DNA from: Microstegium vimineum
Taxonomy: Eukaryota; Streptophyta; Magnoliopsida; Poales; Poaceae
Assembly: GCA_022036555.1 (NCBI GenBank)
Contig: CM039124.1
Span: 50,619,940-50,683,939, forward strand
Direction of reading: 5' to 3'
Length of the DNA: 64,000 nt
Part shown: piece after piece, positions 1 through 12,060 of the stretch
Layout of the letters: every line of letters begins with the position of its first letter
Position numbering within the stretch: position 1 is the first letter of the stretch
Notes under the pieces: model-generated
Told to the model about the DNA's origin: nothing
The model's database searches: none
Seen by the model: only the letters and a program-made list of their open reading frames with translations
Position numbers and translations under genes: made by a program

Positions 1-540
1 ACCTGCAAGGAGTTGGTGCGGGAGCTGGGGCGAAACACCCCCCAAGACCGCCAATGAGCTAATGGACATCATCGCCAACTACGCAGCTGGCGAAGAGGCC
101 GTCAGCGCGTTCTTCCAGATACCTCTAGAGAAGGGGAAGGGCAAGGCGGATGAGCCTGGGGCTCGGACAACGAGCCCAAGAAGAACAATGGGCCCAGAAG
201 GAACAACAACGGCAACGGCGGCAGGAAGAGGAAGAAGAAGAAGAAGAACCAACCGGGCCGACGCAACGTCGAGCCCGACGACCTTGTCGCTGCGGCAGAC
301 AAGAAGAAGCCTCGAGGGCCCCCTCCAGACGGGGGCGTCTTCGATAAGATGCTGAAGGAGCCTTGTCCGTATCATATGGGGTCGGCCAACCACCGCCATG
401 AGGACTGTCGCATGCTTCGAAAGCACTTCATCCCTCCTGGCTTCAGGAGAGACGACGACAAAGAAGACCCGCCCTGTGACGTCCACGTCAAGGGCGATGC
501 CAAAAAAGGAGGCTTCCCCGAAATCCACGACTGCTACATG
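1..540 (+). pseudogene. gag: gag C-terminal part, frameshifted
   Basis: The first codons read in frame 1 (TCKELVRELGRN), pass to frame 2 at the C-run near base 40 (ANYAAGEEAVSAFF), and return to frame 1 before about 180. From there a very Lys/Arg/Asn-rich stretch leads to GGVFDKMLKEPCPYH and a Cys/His cluster (CPYH, then H and C about 11 residues on), which is the nucleocapsid-like region of Tat gags. Two frameshifts and an in-frame TGA near 151 show that this gag is not functional here. The true reading frame extends upstream of the ATG at 349, so that ATG is not the start. Gag would form the virus-like particle and bind element RNA. Confidence 0.8.
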
Positions 541-1310
541 ATCTACGGGGGACCCTCGACTCGACTCACCACGCGCCAGCGCAAGAGGGAGCGTCGAGAG
601 GTTTTCTCTGTTCGAGCCCAGGCTCCTCCGTACCTCGACTGGTCACACACGCCGATCACCTTCGACCAGGACGACCACCCCAAGCACATCCCCAACGCTG
701 GGGTCTATCCGCTCGTTGTCGATCCGGTCATCCTCAACACCCGCCTCACAAAGGTACTTATGGATGGGGGGAGCTGCCTCAACGTCATCTACGCCGAGAC
801 CCTCGACCTCCTGGGGATCCCAAGGACCAATCTCCTGCCCAGCGCGGGGGGGTTCCACGGGATCGTCCCAGGGAAGAAGGCACTCTCGATTGGGCGCATC
901 AAGCTACCCGTTTGTTTCGGCGTCCCCTCAAACTTCCGAAAGGAAGAGCTGACCTTCGAGGTGGTTGCATTCCGAGGCACCTACCACGCCATCATCGGTC
1001 GACCGGGATACGCCAAGTTCATGGCAGTCCCGAACTACACCTACCTCAAGCTCAAGATGCCAGGGCCCTCGGGGGTCATCACCGTCGACACCTCCTACGA
1101 GCACGCATACGACTGCGACGTCGAGTGCGTGGAAAAAGCCGAAGCTATCGAGGATTCAGCCATCCTCGCGGCCCTCGATGATTTGTCTGGCGAGATCCCC
1201 GACCCCAAGCGGCACGCTGGCAACTTCAAGCCGGCGGAAGACACCAAGACCGTCCCGCTCGACCCCGGCCTCGCCGATGGGAAGGTGCTGACGATCAGCT
1301 CACCCTCGAG
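541..1310 (+). pseudogene. pol: pol: aspartic protease domain
   Basis: In frame 1 a retropepsin-like domain is clear. The active site reads MDGGSCLNVIYAETL near 757-801, where plant gypsy proteases carry D-[GS]-[GS]-S. The flap/hydrophobic core follows, with the conserved HAIIGRPGYAKF near 988-1023. The protease would release gag and pol products. The frame stays open to 1449, but the true pol reading moves to frame 3 at about 1300-1326, before the RT linker, so a frameshift separates protease from RT. Confidence 0.82.
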
Positions 1311-3216
1311 CCCAAATAGGAAGCAGTGCTCGTCAACTTTCTCCATGCGAATGCCGACGTGTTCGCATGGAGCCCCTCGGATATGTCAGGCATTCCGAGG
1401 GAGGTCGCCGAGCACTCCTTGGACATCCGGGCCGGGTCCAAACCGGTGAAGCAACGCCTACGCCGCTTCGACGAGGAGAAGCACAGGATCATCGGGGAGG
1501 AGGTCGACAAGCTTTTGAAGGCCGGATTCATCAAGGAGGTACACCATCCCGAGTGGTTAGCCAACCCCGTACTGGTTAAGAAAAAGAATGGGAAGGATAG
1601 GATGTGTGTAGACTACACCAGTTTAAATAAAGCCTGTCCCAAGGTTCCTTTCCCACTACCACGTATCGATCAAATAGTAGATTCCACTGCGGGATGCGAA
1701 ACTCTCTACTTCCTTGATGCATACTCTGTCTACCACCAAATAAAGATGAAGGAGTCCGATCAGCTCGCGACTTCCTTCATCACTCCCTTTGGCATGTTTT
1801 GCTACCTCACCATGCCCTTCGGTTTGCGAAACGCCGAGGCCACCTACCAGCGATGCATGCTCCACGTCTTCGAGAAACACTTAGGGCCGACCGTCGAGGC
1901 CTACGTCGACGACATCGTGGTCAAGTCTAAGATAGTCAGAAACCTGGTCGAAGATCTCGAGATCGCGTTTGGGTGCCTCCGGGCAACTCACATAAAACTG
2001 AACCCTGAGAAGTGTGTCTTCGGGTCCCCCGAGGCATGCTCTTAGGGTACATAGTTTCCCAACGCGGAATCGAGGCCAATCCCGAGAAGGTAACCGCAAT
2101 CACAAGGATGGGCCCGATCAACGACCTCAAGAGCGTGCAAAGGGTCACGGGGTGCCTCGCCGCCCTCAGCCGGTTCATCTCGAGGCTCGGAGAGAAGGCC
2201 CTACCCCTTTATCGCCTCCTGAAGAAGACGGAACACTTCGCGTGGACCGCCGAAGCCGAGGAATCACTCTCGAAGCTCAAGGCCTTGCTCACCTCGCCCC
2301 CGGTCTTGGTACCCCCGAGTCCGGCCGAGCCCCTCTTGCTCTACGTCGCTGCAACGACCCAGGTAGTCAGCGCGGTCGTAGTAGTCGAGAGGGAGGAGGA
2401 AGGACACGCCCTGCCGGTTCAGAGGCCTGTCTACTTCATGAGCGAGGTGTTTTCCGAGACCAAGACGAGGTACCCCCACGTCCAGAAGCTGTTGTACGCG
2501 ATCGTCCTCACTCGGCGTAAGCTCCAGCACTATTTCCTGGGCCACCCGGTCACTGTGGTCTCATCTTTCCCCCTCGGAGAGATAATCCAGAACCGGGAGG
2601 CATCTGGAAGGATCGCCAAGTGGTCGGCCGAGCTCATGGGGGAGACCCTCTCCTACACCCCTCGGAAGGCCATCAAGTCTCAGGTACTGGCAGACTTCGT
2701 TGCAGAATGGACCGACACCCAACTACCCCCAGCGCAGGTTCAGAATGAGCTCTGGGCCATGTACTTCGACGGATCGTTGATGAAGACGGGAGCAGGAGCC
2801 GGATTGTTGTTCATATCACCCTCAAGGTCCACATGCGCTACATCATCCGGCTCCACTTCCCCGCCTTCAACAACGTCGCCGAGTACGAGGCCCTCGTCAA
2901 CGGCCTGCGCATCGCCGTCGAGCTCGGGGTTCGGCGCCTCGACGTGCGGGGGGATTCACAGTTGGTGATCGACCAAGTAATGAAAAAGTTGAGCTGCCAT
3001 GACCCCAAGATGGAAGCCTACTGCAAGGAGATCCGAAAACTCGAGGACAAATTCTACGGCCTCGAGTTCAATCACGTCGCCCGCCGGTACAACGAAGCTG
3101 CCGACGAGCTGGCCAAAATCGCGTCCACTCGAGGTACGGTCCCTCCCGACATCTTCTCGAGGGATCTTCACAAGACGTCCGTCGACCTAGGCTCGGGGGC
3201 TCCTGCCCTCGAATAG
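1311..3216 (+). pseudogene. pol: pol: reverse transcriptase and RNase H, frameshifted
   Basis: RT begins about 1326 in frame 3, with the N-terminal DVFAWSPSDM motif, the LVKKKNGKDRMCVDYTSLN block, MPFGLRNAEATYQR and the catalytic YVDDIVVKSK near 1900. A frameshift at about 2035 moves reading to frame 2 (GYIVSQRGIEANPEK, RT thumb/connection). The RNase H domain opens with YFDGSLMKTGAG near 2762, then shifts to frame 1 at about 2825 with its remaining acidic residues in AEYEAL and RGDSQLVI. The block ends at an in-frame TAG (3214-3216), after which the same frame continues into integrase, so this stop is premature. RT and RNase H copy element RNA into cDNA; this copy cannot. Confidence 0.9.
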
Positions 3217-4553
3217 GGGGTCGATCCACCCCCCTCGACTGATCCCCCCTCGATCGGGGAAGAGGTCATGGAGATCGACGGAGCTACCGCAGCACCAACC
3301 CCTCCGACGGATTGGCGCACACCCTACCTCGAATACCTGACACGGGGCGAACTCCTAGAGGACCGCATGGAGGCCCGTCGTGTAGCCCGATGTGCCAAAG
3401 CCTACGTCCTGTACAGGGACGGCCGCGAGCTATATCGACGTAGCCCGTCCGGTGTACTTCAACGCTGCCTCACCCTCGAGGAGGGGAGGGCATTGCTGAA
3501 GGATCTACACTCGGGGGCTTGTGGCCACCACACGGCGCCAAGAACGCTGGTAGGAAGTGCCTTCCGACGAGGCTTCTACTGGCCGACAGCCGTCACCAAT
3601 GCCACTAAACTCGTCCGATCTTGCAAGGGATGCCAATTCTACGCCAGGCAGACCCACCTACCCGCCCAAGCTCTTCAGATGATACCTATAACCTGGCCGT
3701 TCACAGTATGGGGGCTCGACATGGTCGCCCCCTGAAAAGAACCAAGGGTGGCCACACCCACCTCCTCGTGGCTATAGACAAGTTCTCGAAGTGGATCGAG
3801 GCTCGACCCATCGCCAACATCCAGTCTCGACAAGACGTGATATTCTTCACCGACATCATCCACCGCTTCGGGGTCCCCAGCGTCATCATCACCGACAACG
3901 GCACGCAGTTCACCGGCCAAAAGTTCCTGGACTTCTGTGACCATCACCACATCAGGGTGAATTGGTCCGCACTTGCCCACCCTCGGACTAACGGTCAGGT
4001 CGAGCGTGCCAATGGTATGGTTCTGCAGGGCCTCAAGCCAAGGATCTTCGCTCGGCTGAACAGACATGGCAGGAGATGGGTCGACGAGCTGCCCGCTGTG
4101 CTATGGAGTCTTCGAACGACACCAAGTCGAGCCACGGGGTTCTCTCCGTTCTTCTTGGTCTATGGGTCCGAGGCCGTCCTCCCCACTGACCTCGAGTACG
4201 GGTCCCCTCGACTGAAAGCCTACAACGAGCAAGCCAACACAGTAGCCCGAGAAGACTCCCTCGACCAACTCGAGGAAGCCCGTGATGTGGCCCTCTTTAA
4301 GTCGGCAAAGTACCAGCAGACGCTGCGGCGCTACCACGACAAAAACGTGCGCAAAAGGGACCTCGACGTCGGCGACCTCGTTTTGCGCCATCGACAAAGC
4401 AACAAGGGGCGTCCCAAGTTGACGCCACCTTGGGAGGGACCCTTCATCATGGCAGAGGTTCTAAAACCCGGCACTTACAAGCTGAAGAACGAGAAGGGCG
4501 AGATCTACACCAACGCTTGGAACATCGAACAGCTACGTCGTTTCTATCCCTAA
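3217..4553 (+). pseudogene. pol: pol: integrase with zinc finger and DDE core
   Basis: After the in-frame stop, frame 1 carries the H2C2 zinc-binding domain (LHSGACGHH, then CKGCQFY near 3622-3650). Frame 1 ends in TGA at 3733-3735, one base short in a C-run. The catalytic core continues in frame 3: first Asp in WGLDMV, second Asp in ITDNGTQF, and the Glu in NGQVERANG. The C-terminal region (GDLVLRHR, WEGPFIMAEVL) resembles the GPY/F-type region of gypsy integrases, and no chromodomain is apparent. The frame ends at TAA 4551-4553 (FYP). Integrase inserts cDNA into the genome; the frameshift makes this copy defective. Confidence 0.9.
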
Positions 4554-4721
4554 GGCCTCAGGGCCTCGTACATTTCCGCATTTATGTACAAATTCTCGAA
4601 TGAACAGAAAATCCGCGATCCTAGTGCTTTCATTCGTGACTCGGGGTAGATTTTCTCTACCCCTCGACGCCTCTCTTTCTTCTGCCCCTCGAAGCACGCT
4701 TAGCGTAGGGTAGGATACATG

Positions 4722-5190
4722 CTCGAACTCCCTAAGGGTCACGGGTGTCGTCGAGCCAGGGACTCTCCTACGCCCCCGGGCTAAGGTGCTCCCGCTCGCT
4801 CCCCCCCCCCCTCGAGGGCCTCGGGCGTGCGTCCAACAACTGCGCCAAAAAGTGGAGCGCCAAGGACGGTGGAAGTAAGGGTGGCTCGAGAGATCACCGC
4901 TCGTGGTCAAAAAGGCAGACTCGACCCTGCTCCTGCAGAGTCGAGCCTCCCTCGGGGGCTAACAGGGGGGGCACCCCCCTCCTAAGTCCCCGAAAAACTC
5001 GAACGTTTTTTCGAAACTCAGCTTTCCCTCTCGATCTTTCCCTCGAGTACGCTTCGTAACTAAGTAGAGGCGCCTCGAACTCCCTAAGGGTCGAGGGTGT
5101 CGACGAGCCAGGGACTCTCCTACGCCCTAGGGCTACGGTATCCCCGCTCGCTCCCCCCCTTCCAGGGATACGAGCGTGCGTCGAACACTT
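4722..5190 (+). repeat. spaced duplication in gypsy 3' region
   Basis: About 110 bp at 4722-4832 recur at 5072-5190 with roughly 85% identity by eye. Both copies run from CTCGAACTCCCTAAGGGT, through GAGCCAGGGACTCTCCTACGCC and CCGCTCGCTCCCCCC, to GCGTGCGTC. They flank a non-coding stretch between the integrase stop and the end of the antisense gene. No ORF of note lies here. The role is unknown; such spaced repeats are common in the 3' region of Tat elements. Confidence 0.75.
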
Positions 5191-5488
5191 AAGTCCACAA
5201 GCGTCGACTCAGGCAAAGAAAAGCAGGGAGAGCTCGAGAAACGAAAATAACAATGTGCATCTTGATCAAAATGCATTAGATATAAGAAGCCCTCGGGGGC
5301 TCGGCATTGTATCATTACAAAAGCATAACTGTTACATGGACCTTCTTGTCCAGATATGGCTCGCAGGCCTGGGACTACTCATCAAGGGGGTCACCGTCCT
5401 CAAGAAGCAATGCAGGAAGTTGGGCATCACGCATTGGCCACATCGGAAGGTGAAGAGTCTGCAGAAGTTCATCGACAGCTTCCGAGGG

Positions 5489-8400
5489 CTACTCGGCGCC
5501 ACCTCCGTCCGCCGACGGGATCACCTCGGGCTCGAAGAGCTTCGCCAGCTCGCCTCCGGGCACCTCCGCAAGATCCATCAGCTTCTGGCACCTCGCGTCG
5601 TTCTCTTCGTCGGTCAGCCTCGGGTCGGTGTTAAACTCGTTGGCGACGACGTTGAGGTCATAGTTGTAGGCTGAGTTGACGACCGCGAGGGCCTGCTTCA
5701 CGCCCACATGCAGGGCAGCACAGACGTGCTCCGTCACCTCCTGTGTCATGGAGTAGAAGCGGCGTAGCAGGGAGTCCCCTCGAGCATCGCCCTCGACCTC
5801 CGGCTCCGGCTTGACCAAGAGGTCGTCGCAGAAGGTGTTGATGACGCCCGCGAGCCTCGCGTTAAGATTCACCTCAGTCCCGAGGAGGCCCTGAAGACTG
5901 TTTAGGTCCTCGTGGGCTCGGGCCTTGTCTGCTGCGAGCTCTGCCAAAACAAACACACAACCCGGTCAAAACCAAAAAAGGGTCGAGGCCGGCAGATTCA
6001 GCAACACTCTCAAGAAATTTACCTTGGGCATGCGCCTCCAGGGTGGCGTAGCCTCGTGCGATCGCCTCGAGTTGGCGGCGAACTTCGATAAGCTCGGTGG
6101 CTTGACCACTGACCTTAGCCTCGAGGCCCTCGATGGTCTTGCCTGCATCATCGAGGGCTCTCTTCTGGTTCATGGCCACCACGCCCAGGGAGATCGCACG
6201 GGTCCGAGCCTTCTCTTCCGCCATGGCCAGCGTGCCGCGCTCGCGGGAGACGGCGTCGAGGTCTCCCCGGAGCCCTCGGATGCCCCCCGTCGCCCGGGCC
6301 AACTCCTCCTTCAGCCGGGCGGCCTCCTCCTCGGCCTTGCGCTTAGCCTCGAGGGCAGCGTCCTGCTCATGCCCGACCTTGATGGTCGACTGAAGGGCGT
6401 CGTCGAGCCTGGACTGCGCCGCCTCTTGGGCGACCCGGGCTGCCTCCTGCACGGCCTCAAAACCGGCCCTCGCGTGGGCGACCTTCGACTCGGCATCCTC
6501 TCGAGCGGTTGCCGCCTCGGCCCTCGCTTGGGCCGCCTCAGCCTCCGCCTTCTCCAGCGAGGCGCGGAGGCCGGGAGTTGCTCCTGCACCCGGAGGATGA
6601 ACTGGGACTTCTCGTAGGACCTCGCCTGCAGCGTCTGACAAGGATGAAAAGGAAGATCATCAGCAAACAGCAATCAGGCAATCCAAGCAAAATCTAAGGG
6701 AGAACGAAACCCACCTCCATCCCCCGGCATATGTCTATGGCGGCGACATTCGCGGCGAGGCACACCGAGTGCTCGAACCAGGCCCGATACTCCTCGAGGT
6801 GCTCCCACTGCCGGAGCTCGGCCTGGTCGTCGAGCGTGAGGAAGAGCTGCTCAGGGTCCTGAGGGTCCGCCAGCTCGAGGACCTCTTCTCCCCAGTACGC
6901 ATTGCGGGTGGCGATCCTCTCTTGGACCTCCCGCATGACGCCCTGGCGCACTGCGGCGGCACCCCCGCGGCGCTCCACCTCCTCTTGCCAAGTGAAGAAG
7001 GGGGAAATCCCTCTGCCTGGCCTCTCCCGGCCTCAGGGCCACCCCGCGAGGAAGTCGACGGTCCCGCCGAGCCATCACCACCGGGCAGAGGAAGTCTCGG
7101 CCAGCAGAATGGCCCTGCACGGTAAAAGACACGAAGAAATTAATACCTAGCAATGCAGACCCACTACGGCTCGACCAAGTCGAGGCACGACTTACCTCGA
7201 GACAACGACCCCCCAGCCTTGAGGCGAAGCCGAGCCACCTCCGGTTCCGCACGAGGGGCTGCTATGGTGGTCGTCTCCACCGAGCCCACCAGCTCGGCCA
7301 CCATCTCGGCCACCTCTTCGGCGGTGGACTCCATCAGCATCCCGCCCTTCTCCGGCGCGGGTGTCGCCTCGGGCCGCTCGGCCCGACCCCCCTCCTCGAC
7401 CACTGGCATCGGCAAAGGGCCCTCAGATGCGGCAGCGGCCGTGCCCTCGCGCTCGAGCCGCAGTCGCGCCTCCAGCGAGGCTAGACCCTCGGGCCACCGC
7501 CCCGGCATTGGGTGAGCCGGGGCCTCCCCCTCATTCGCAGCAGCTTGGGGCTCGACCACCTCCATCTCGGCGGCAGCTTGGGGATCGCTCCCCTTGACCG
7601 CAACCACCGTCGACGCAGGTCCCGCGCCCTCCGAGGCACCGGGTGCGACTCCATTCGACGGCGGCGCAGGCGCAGCGGCGACGCTCGCTGCTTCGGCAGC
7701 CCTCGTCGGCGGGGCGGGCAGGCCCGTCTTCTCTCCCGCACGGGCAGATGCCGAGGCACCCTGCGCTGTCCCCCTCTCCATCGCCTCCCGGGCCATGGCT
7801 GCCCACGCCGCCTCGGGGGTGAGCGTCGAAGGGGGAGGAGCAGCGGGACCGGCCTCAATGGCCGCCTCGACTGCAGCCCCCACCCTCAGCTTCTTGGCAG
7901 GGGCGAGGGACGCATCCTCCTGTGGGCACTTCGACCTGAGAAAGAAACCCATGCACGACGATAAGCACGGGTTGTCAGTAACAAAAAGAAAAATGCAAAC
8001 AACACCCTCGATCAACCGAAAGGTAACCTACCCCTTCGGGGTCAGGCGTTTCTGGCCGACGGCCTTCGGACCGATCGAGGGCCTGAACACAACCCGCCGG
8101 GGGGCGGGGGTCGAGGCCGCCCTCGGCACCGTCTCCTGGGCAGGGGCCGATGACGCCCCCGTCGTCCCCCTGCTGACTTCCTCCTGCGCTGACGGGCCTG
8201 ACGCCCGTGCGCTCAACCCGGCAGCCGCCGAGGGCATGTCAGCACGACCCCCCGACGGGGATCGCGACGACCGCCTGCACGTCTGCCGCGGCACTTCATC
8301 TTGAGAGGCCATGGGGCGCTCCCGCCGAGGCTCATCTTCGACAGTAGGGGCCGAGCTCGATGTCGCCCCCTCTCCTCCTCCGGTTCTGACGGGCACCCTC

Positions 8401-9687
8401 TGTTCGAGCGCCGCCTGTTCTTCCTCCTCGCTCCAGTCCACCTCAACGTCGCTATCGCTATCCTCCTCCTCCTCCTCCTCTTCCGAGGGCGATTCCTCCT
8501 CGGGAAGGCCCTCCCGCATTTGTCGGGCCCAACGCTGATCCCTCGCCTCTTTCTCCCGGGCCCTCTTAGCCTTGGCCTTCTTGGCCTTGTCCTTGGCCTC
8601 CTTGTCCTTCTCGGCCTGGAGGTGCCTCGCCTGGGAATCAGCATGGTCCTCCTTCACCGGCGGGAGCGACTTCCGGAAGGGAAGGTTCCCCTGGGGAACG
8701 CAAGGCAGTCAGAACGCAAGCAAAAAAGGCGGACAAGGCAAACACGAGAACTCTAACAGAGGAAGAGAACCTACCAGCTCGATGTACCCCTCGTCCGGCC
8801 TCATGGGGATCCGAGCGACGTTCTTGGCATCGAACGAGCCCACGAAGAAGTGGCGGACGCGGCGGACCACCCTCTCGGGGGGCAGTTCGTCTCCCAGGAG
8901 GCGACACCTCGAGAGGTCGACCCCCGGATGCATCTCGTCGAGGTGGAGGGTTCGAGCCATCAGCGGCACGACCCGCCGCTAATGGAATGCCGATGCGACG
9001 ATCGCCGCCGTGAGTCCCTCCTTCTTCAGACGCCCGACCGCGTCCAGCAGGTTGTCGAGGCGGCGCTGCTTACTCTGCACGACGTCGTACCTCCAGCAGT
9101 CGGGCTGCGCGTCGATCGTCCTACCGGTGTAGGCGGGGAGCAGGTTGTCGTCGTTCCTCAAGTAAAACCACCCGGAGTGCCATCCGGAGTGGCTCGACGT
9201 AAGCTTCACCAGGATCCAGAAATCTGACCGCTTGAGGGCGATACAGCAGCACCCGGCCCTGACCACCTTGCGGGTACCCTTGACGGCCGAAGCATGGAAG
9301 ATATTTGCCTCGAAGAGATTGAGCCATAGCTCCCAGTGAGGCTCGATCCCGAGGTAGCCTTCGCATACGGCGGCGAAGACCGCCGCCTGGCAAGACGCGT
9401 TGGGGGTGAGGTGTTGAAGCTCCACGCTGTAGTGATGGAGAATCGTGCGCAGAAAACGGCTGGGTGGGGCGCCTAGTCCCGCCCGGTGGAAAACCTCGAA
9501 GCTCACCACGTATCCCTCCGGCAGATTGGGCTCGGCATGGTCCGGCGACGGCAACAACCACTCCGGTCGGTCGGTCGGTCGAGGTGACAGGACGGAGGAG
9601 GCCGCTCTCCACTAGATCCCCCAGGCGTGAGGCGGTCATCGTAGACGCAAGCCAGTCATCGGGACCGACGAGGCTGTACTTGGCCAT
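5489..9687 (-). pseudogene. antisense six-exon gene in the gypsy element (transposase_28-like plus coiled coil)
   Basis: It is read opposite to gag-pol. Exons with GT/AG borders: 9687-8775, 8690-8032, 7935-7196, 7114-6715, 6635-6023 and 5940-5489. Exon 1 starts MAKYSLVGPDDW and holds the conserved domain seen in Pfam 'putative gypsy type transposon' (transposase_28) proteins: EGYVVSFEVFHRAGLG, LHHYSVELQHLTPNA, CEGYLGIEPHWELW. Exon 2 is Lys/Glu-rich with an acidic run. Exon 3 is Ala/Pro-rich. Exons 4-5 form a long Ala/Glu/Arg coiled coil. Exon 6 ends with FYSMTQEVTEHVCAALHVGVKQAL. Damage includes a frameshift in a GGTC repeat near 9560-9580, an in-frame TAG at 8979-8981 and a probable shift near 6570. 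Antisense ORFs are known in Tat elements, but their function is not. Intron borders were inferred by eye from GT/AG sites and frame continuity. Confidence 0.78.
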
Positions 9688-10107
9688 GGGATCGGGAAGG
9701 ATGATGCGCTCGGGCTTGGGGGCGGAAGGTACATTCCCTATCTCCCTTCTCTTTCTCTCTCGCGTGTGCAGAGTTCTGGCTCCCAGGGCGCCTAAGGCAA
9801 TGGTGGGGAGAAGGAGGCAGGGAAGGCGATGGCGAGGAGGCAGGGAAGGCGAGTGCGCGGAAAAAGCACCTGAGTCCTCACCTTCGCTATTTATAAGCAG
9901 GAGGCCAATGGACGGATCCGGCAAAACAGGCAAGAGAATCTATGCATTTAATGCGTCTGTACTCCCCTTCCTCGTATCCCTCCAGGATAAGGCGTTCTGT
10001 CCCATCGTCAGGCTCCGCACCGCACTCCGCCCTGCAACTGCCACTGTTGCATCGAACGGACATCGCCTAAAAAGGCGCGCGGCCGGAAGCGTTATCTTCG
10101 GAGGTAA

Positions 10108-11280
10108 GGAATCTTGAGGCAGCGAGAGCTGGCCCTCGAAAGAGGGTTCGACAGCTACCCTCGAGTACCCGAGGGCAGAAATGACCTCGGGTTAGGACTT
10201 CGGTCCACCCCCAAAATCTCGAGGGGACAAAGGCTGGCCTACGAACGGGCTCGATAGCCCCCTCGAGTACCCGAGGTCTGAGGGGACCTCGGGTCGTCGA
10301 CTCCAGTTCACTCCCCGGCCTCGAAGGGATAAAGGCTGGCCCTTTCGTGGGGTTCGACAACCTCCCTCGAGAGCTCCAGCCCAATGGGCAAAGGCACAGG
10401 TATATCCCCAAGTTCAATATAATTACCCATTCTTCCCCTCGGCGCTCCACAAGGCAGGACTCCTCCTCCTGAGGATAGCGTCGGATGATGAACCATCCGT
10501 CAAATCTTGAGGGAGTGAAGGCTGGCCCTTACATAGGGTTCGACAGCCGCCCTCGAGTACCTGAGGTCAGGAAGGACCCATGGTGAACGGACTCAGGTCC
10601 ACCCCCAAATCTTGAGGGAGCGAAGGCTGGCTCCACGAATGGGGTTCGACAGCCGCCCTCGAGTACGCGAGTCAGGGATGTCCCGGGGGGGCTAGGCGCG
10701 TGCCCCTAGCTCGAGAACGAACTCTCGAGGTCCCCTGGGACATATCCGAGGCATAACCAAGGAATACCTAAGGATCTCTACGCTGGGAGGCATCGAGCCA
10801 CCAACTCCTATCGAATGAGGTTGGCACCTTGGTAATCCATGTGGTCGTGCTTAGTAAGCCATATGGTCTTACTTAAATGGGAATGCCTCCGGGCCACTAG
10901 TCGACCCCTATCGAATGGGGCACGAGTTCTCACTCGGATTTTTACCCGTACTGGGCACCATTTTTAATGGAATCATGCCCGACAACAGCTCACCGAGGAC
11001 TTTGGGCTCGTCCTAACGAGGATAGCACGATGCTCTTCACCCCACAATCCGAACGCAAGGATCCGTGGGAAGGATGCTACGAGGTAGTGAAGGCCTAGCC
11101 ATTCGAGGGCTCGAGGGCCTGACTACGCACGGCACCCCTCGACGAAAGAGGGTCGAAAACACTCGTGACTTGGCAGACAGAGTCGACCTCTCGGGTGGGG
11201 CGCTCTGACTCCAGTTATGCTCGAGGGAGCGAAGGCTGGCCCTCGGTAGGGTTCGACAGCCGCCCTCGAACACTCCTCTT
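10108..11280 (+). repeat. degenerate repeat family upstream of gypsy 3' LTR
   Basis: A unit of about 75-100 bp recurs at about 10108, 10211, 10315, 10502, 10608 and 11218. It runs from AATCTTGAGGGAGCGAAGG, through CTGGCCCT and GGGTTCGACAGCCGCCCTCGAG, to a short CCTGAGGTCAGG tail. Copies differ by substitutions and by the length of the spacers between them. The stretch has no supported coding region. It lies upstream of the antisense gene start (9687), so it could include that gene's promoter, but no clear TATA box was found. Confidence 0.75.
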
Positions 11281-11389
11281 TTCAGGAAAAGGAACGCCCA
11301 CAAACTGGCGGACGAGATCGACCCCTCGATAGGGCGCCACATCTCTGGGTAACCTTAAATCCCCTCGATACAACACATCATAGCCCCCA

Positions 11390-11592
11390 GAGGAGTTCTT
11401 AATCACTCCTCTAGGGCCTCGGGGGCTACCCCCGCGGGGTGCGCTCGCGTGCACCCCACGGAGAATCGAACCTCTCACCAACCCTGCAGGTTAAGGACAA
11501 AACCTCCGTGTAATCCTTACTCCCTCTGAGAAAACATATATCATAGCCCTCAGAGGAGTTCTCAATCACTCCTTTGTGGCCTCGGGGGCTAC
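11390..11592 (+). promoter_or_regulatory. polypurine tract region of gypsy element
   Basis: The bases just before the LTR read GGCCTCGGGGGCTAC, the usual (C)TCGGGGGCTAC polypurine-type primer site of Tat elements, which primes plus-strand DNA synthesis. An almost identical block (CAGAGGAGTTCTTAATCACTCCTC..GGCCTCGGGGGCTAC) occurs about 180 bp upstream at 11391-11442, so the PPT neighbourhood is duplicated. Only the downstream copy (11545-11592) is followed by an LTR-like start. Confidence 0.7.
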
Positions 11593-11756
11593 TATCGGGT
11601 ACGAAGGTAAGGGGTACCCTAAACCCTTCGATAAATTAATGCTAAAACATAGCAACCATTTTTAAGACAGGAACCAGCCCACTGCTCAAGTCAGTAAGGA
11701 AAGGCCCATCACGTGAAGGCCCCCTGCACCGGCTATGGCAACAAGTCGCGGGCCGG

Positions 11757-12060
11757 CCCACCTCGACACCGAATGACGGACGAGGGGCCGAACGAAACGA
11801 CCCCTCGGCCTCCACCTCGACGCCGAATGACGGACGAGGGGCCGAACGAACGACCCCTCGGCCGCCACCTCGACATCAAATGACGGACCGAGGGTCGAAC
11901 GAACGACCCCCTGGCTCCTACCTCGACACCGGGTGACGGACGAGGGGTCGAACGAACGACCCCTCGGCCTCTACTGCGATCCCTCCGACTCCACCTCTGC
12001 TCTGACCCTACCTCGACGACGAGCGACGGACCAGGGGTCGAACGAACGACCCCCGGACGG
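11757..12060 (+). repeat. tandem repeat in gypsy U3
   Basis: Five imperfect units begin near 11759, 11814, 11865, 11918 and 12008. Each carries ACCTCGACACCGAATGACGG followed by ACGAGGGGYCGAACGAACGA and CCCCTCGGCC. The first four are spaced about 52 bp apart; the fifth is separated by a short insert. The array lies about 520 bp upstream of the TATA box, a position where LTR promoters often carry enhancer-like repeats; that role is inferred. Confidence 0.85.

Noticed and set aside
5925..8304. Long + strand ORFs opposite the antisense gypsy gene (for example 5925-6617 and 7594-8304)
   Set aside because: They are mirror frames of the coiled-coil and Ala/Pro-rich exons; low complexity, no motifs, and GT/AG structure and conserved blocks are on the - strand.
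10108..12060. Regular repeats considered as a CRISPR-like array
   Set aside because: Unequal spacing, degenerate units and a location inside a plant LTR retrotransposon. CRISPR does not apply here.
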